Positions 14,073 through 15,457 of a stretch of DNA of 15,457 nt are shown here, in pieces. Source of the DNA: Verrucomicrobiota bacterium (GTDB lineage: Bacteria > Verrucomicrobiota > Verrucomicrobiia > Verrucomicrobiales > Verrucomicrobiaceae); NCBI GenBank assembly GCA_023428335.1, contig JAEYYS010000165.1, positions 1 to 15,457 of the forward strand, read 5' to 3'. Made by a program: the position numbers and the translations under genes. Within the stretch, counting starts at the first letter, position 1, and every line of letters begins with the position of its first letter. The notes beneath the pieces are model-generated. The model made no database searches. It was not told where the DNA came from and worked only from the letters and a program-made list of their open reading frames with translations.

Positions 14073-15347
14073 ATGAACTTTTTCCGCACCGCGCTGCGCT
14101 TTTGTCTGCCCCTGCTCATCCTGGGTGGCTGCGTGTACGCGGCCTGGTGGTTGCTCGCCCACCCGCCGGAACAGTCCAAGCTGTCGGTGCCCGCCAGCCT
14201 GGTGCGCGTCGACGGAACCGTCCTGCGCAAAACGACCTACAACCTGCGCGTGCGCGCCCAGGGCACCGTCCAGCCGCGCACCCGCAGCACCCTGCTGCCC
14301 GAGGTCGGCGGCAAGGTGCTCGAAATCGGCCCGGCCTTCCGCCCCGGCGGCTTTTTCCGCAAGGATGAGGTGCTGCTGCGCCTCGACCCGCTCGATTACG
14401 AAACCGCGCGGGTCATCGCTCGCGCCACCCTGGCCCAGGCTGAAGCCCTGCTGATCGAGGAACAGACACGCGCCGATCAGGCCCTGGAAAACTGGAAGGC
14501 CCTTGGCCGCAGCGGCGAACCCGGCCCGATGGTGGCACGCACTCCCCAGCTCGCCAAGGCCCGCGCCGATGTCGCCTCCGCCCAGGCCCAGGTGGTCAAG
14601 GCCGAGCGCGACCTTGAACGCACCTTCATCCGCGCGCCCTACGACGGCCAGGTGCTTGAGCAGACCGTCGATGTCGGCCAGGTGGTCAGTCCCGGCACCA
14701 CCCTCGGCCAGGTCTTTGCCGTCGACTACGTCGAGGTGCGCCTGCCCCTGCCCGAGCGGGAGAGCCAGTTCCTCAGCCTGCCGCAGCCGTTTCGCGACGC
14801 CCCCAGCCAGTCCGCCAGCCGGGCGGAGTTGACCACCACCGCTGCCGGCCGCCGCGTGCCGTGGCAGGGCCGGGTCGTGCGCGTGGAGAGCGCGCTCGAC
14901 GCCACCACCCGCCAGATCACCGCCGTGGTGCAGGTCGACGACCCCTACGGCCGCCGCGACGACGGTGCCCCGCCGCTGACCATCGGCGCCTTTGTCGAGG
15001 CGGAGATCCATGGCGAACCCCTGCAGGACGTCTTCGTCATCCCGCGCGGCGCGGTCCGCGCCGGCAACGAGATCATCCTCATCGACCGGCCGCAAAACAC
15101 CCTGCGTCGCCTGACCGTCGAACCGCTGGTGAGCAACGAGCAGCATCTGGTGGTGCGTGCCGGCGCGGCCGGCGCCCCAAAGGAGGGCGACGTCCTCTGC
15201 CTGACCCCCATCCCCTTCCCGGCCGACGGCGCACGCGTGCAGCCGCGCATCGACGGCAAGGACAGTGCGACGCCCGCCGCGCAAAAGCCCGCGCCGGCCG
15301 AGACCGCACCGAAGCCGCCGGTGGTGAGCCGCAGCGCCGACGCCTGA
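14073..15347 (+). CDS. HlyD/AcrA-type periplasmic adaptor (membrane fusion protein)
   Basis: A 424-residue membrane fusion protein linking an inner-membrane pump with an outer-membrane channel. A single N-terminal hydrophobic segment (about 7-30) anchors it. The first lipoyl half is VRAQGTVQPRTRSTLLPEVG (60-79) and what follows. The alpha-helical hairpin spans about 110-190, rich in Ala and Gln as usual. The second lipoyl half includes RTFIRAPYDGQVLEQTVDVG (188-207), the family signature. Beta-barrel and membrane-proximal domains follow, including IGAFVEAEI and VFVIPRGAVR. The last 40 residues or so are rich in Pro and Ala and probably disordered. Spacing after the ABC exporter gene suggests one operon. 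An RND pump or a MacB-like ABC protein may be the partner, and it is not certain that the MsbA-like gene upstream is. The ATG at 14073 is the only sensible start. Confidence 0.9.
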   Translation: MNFFRTALRFCLPLLILGGCVYAAWWLLAHPPEQSKLSVPASLVRVDGTVLRKTTYNLRVRAQGTVQPRTRSTLLPEVGGKVLEIGPAFRPGGFFRKDEVLLRLDPLDYETARVIARATLAQAEALLIEEQTRADQALENWKALGRSGEPGPMVARTPQLAKARADVASAQAQVVKAERDLERTFIRAPYDGQVLEQTVDVGQVVSPGTTLGQVFAVDYVEVRLPLPERESQFLSLPQPFRDAPSQSASRAELTTTAAGRRVPWQGRVVRVESALDATTRQITAVVQVDDPYGRRDDGAPPLTIGAFVEAEIHGEPLQDVFVIPRGAVRAGNEIILIDRPQNTLRRLTVEPLVSNEQHLVVRAGAAGAPKEGDVLCLTPIPFPADGARVQPRIDGKDSATPAAQKPAPAETAPKPPVVSRSADA

Positions 15348-15357
15348 TGCGTTTTTC

Positions 15358-15395
15358 CTGCTGAAAACCACCGTCGTACGGCGTTTTTGCAGCAG
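15358..15395. other. Strong hairpin directly before the last gene's start codon
   Basis: CTGCTG (15358-15363) pairs with CAGCAG (15390-15395), AAAAC (15364-15368) with GTTTT (15383-15387), and inside them CCGT (15371-15374) with ACGG (15378-15381) around a three-base loop. Small bulges separate the stems. The structure fills most of the 49-base gap and ends one base before the ATG at 15397. The inner stem followed by CGTTTTT also looks like a short, weak intrinsic terminator. It may act as an attenuator, a partial terminator or a translation-blocking leader. Confidence 0.5.
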
Positions 15396-15396
15396 C

Positions 15397-15457
15397 ATGA
15401 AACACATCGTTACCGTCCTGCTCCTCAGCCTTCTGCTCGCCTCCTGCAGTACCATCT
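15397..15457 (+). CDS. Lipoprotein N-terminus, gene continues beyond window
   Basis: Only 20 codons are visible: MKHIVTVLLLSLLLASCSTI. This is a typical lipoprotein signal peptide with a basic start, a Leu-rich core and the lipobox LLASC, so C17 should be lipid-anchored. The body of the protein is outside the window and the function cannot be read. Following an adaptor protein gene, an outer-membrane efflux lipoprotein of the TolC/OprM (NodT) type would fit, but this is only an inference from position. The start codon follows a strong hairpin and no Shine-Dalgarno sequence is seen. Confidence 0.7.
   Translation, partial: MKHIVTVLLLSLLLASCSTI

Noticed and set aside
14073..14135. LGGC at residues 17-20 of the adaptor protein as a lipobox
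   Set aside because: The hydrophobic segment continues past the Cys (VYAAWWLLA), which fits a membrane anchor better than a cleaved lipoprotein signal, although lipidation is not excluded.
12090..15455. A very long minus-strand open frame opposite the ABC exporter and adaptor genes
   Set aside because: It is antisense to two genes with unmistakable conserved motifs, its product is low-complexity and rich in Gln, Ala, Gly, Asp and His, and it is a usual side effect of high GC at third codon positions.
1..15457. tRNA, rRNA, CRISPR, insertion sequence or phage features
   Set aside because: Nothing resembling their sequences, repeats or genes was seen, and almost all bases are explained by protein-coding genes.

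Overview
The window is GC-rich, gene-dense bacterial chromosome with 16 protein-coding genes (two cut by the window ends). I see no RNA genes, mobile elements or CRISPR arrays, and no gene-free stretch longer than about 165 bases. The envelope genes (Tat export, several lipobox lipoproteins, an RseP-type protease, an MsbA-like exporter, a periplasmic adaptor) point to a diderm. Most starts lack a clear Shine-Dalgarno sequence. Together with the gene repertoire this makes a member of Verrucomicrobiota (Opitutales-like) my best guess, but no marker here proves it.

Left part (1-2852): a Tat-exported PhoD-like phosphatase (minus strand, cut by the window edge) diverges from an XRE-cupin regulator. 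Their intergenic region carries a strong 13-bp inverted repeat that overlaps the predicted phosphatase promoter. The regulator is followed by an RseP/site-2-type protease. The protease gene ends head-on against a methyltransferase gene, and the two stop codons share the palindrome TGATCA.

Middle part (2853-6646): a methyltransferase and a family 2 glycosyltransferase overlap by ATGA on the minus strand. Divergent from them is a FabZ-like hotdog dehydratase, which overlaps by ATGA with a complete PTS enzyme I. Methyltransferase, glycosyltransferase and dehydratase together resemble parts of an aryl-polyene-type lipid pigment pathway, but no ketosynthase or acyl carrier protein is present here.

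Right-middle part (6654-11971): six minus-strand genes with small gaps form a likely operon. In transcription order they are: a CNNM/CorC protein with CBS and CorC_HlyC domains, a second shorter CNNM-CBS protein (ATGA overlap), a class V aminotransferase, a lipoprotein trypsin-like protease, a small lipoprotein, and a specialised NusG-like factor.

Right end (12135-15457): an MsbA-type ABC exporter, a HlyD/AcrA-type membrane fusion protein, and the first 20 codons of a lipoprotein, all on the plus strand. They look like the start of an export or efflux locus. A hairpin ends one base before the last gene's start codon.
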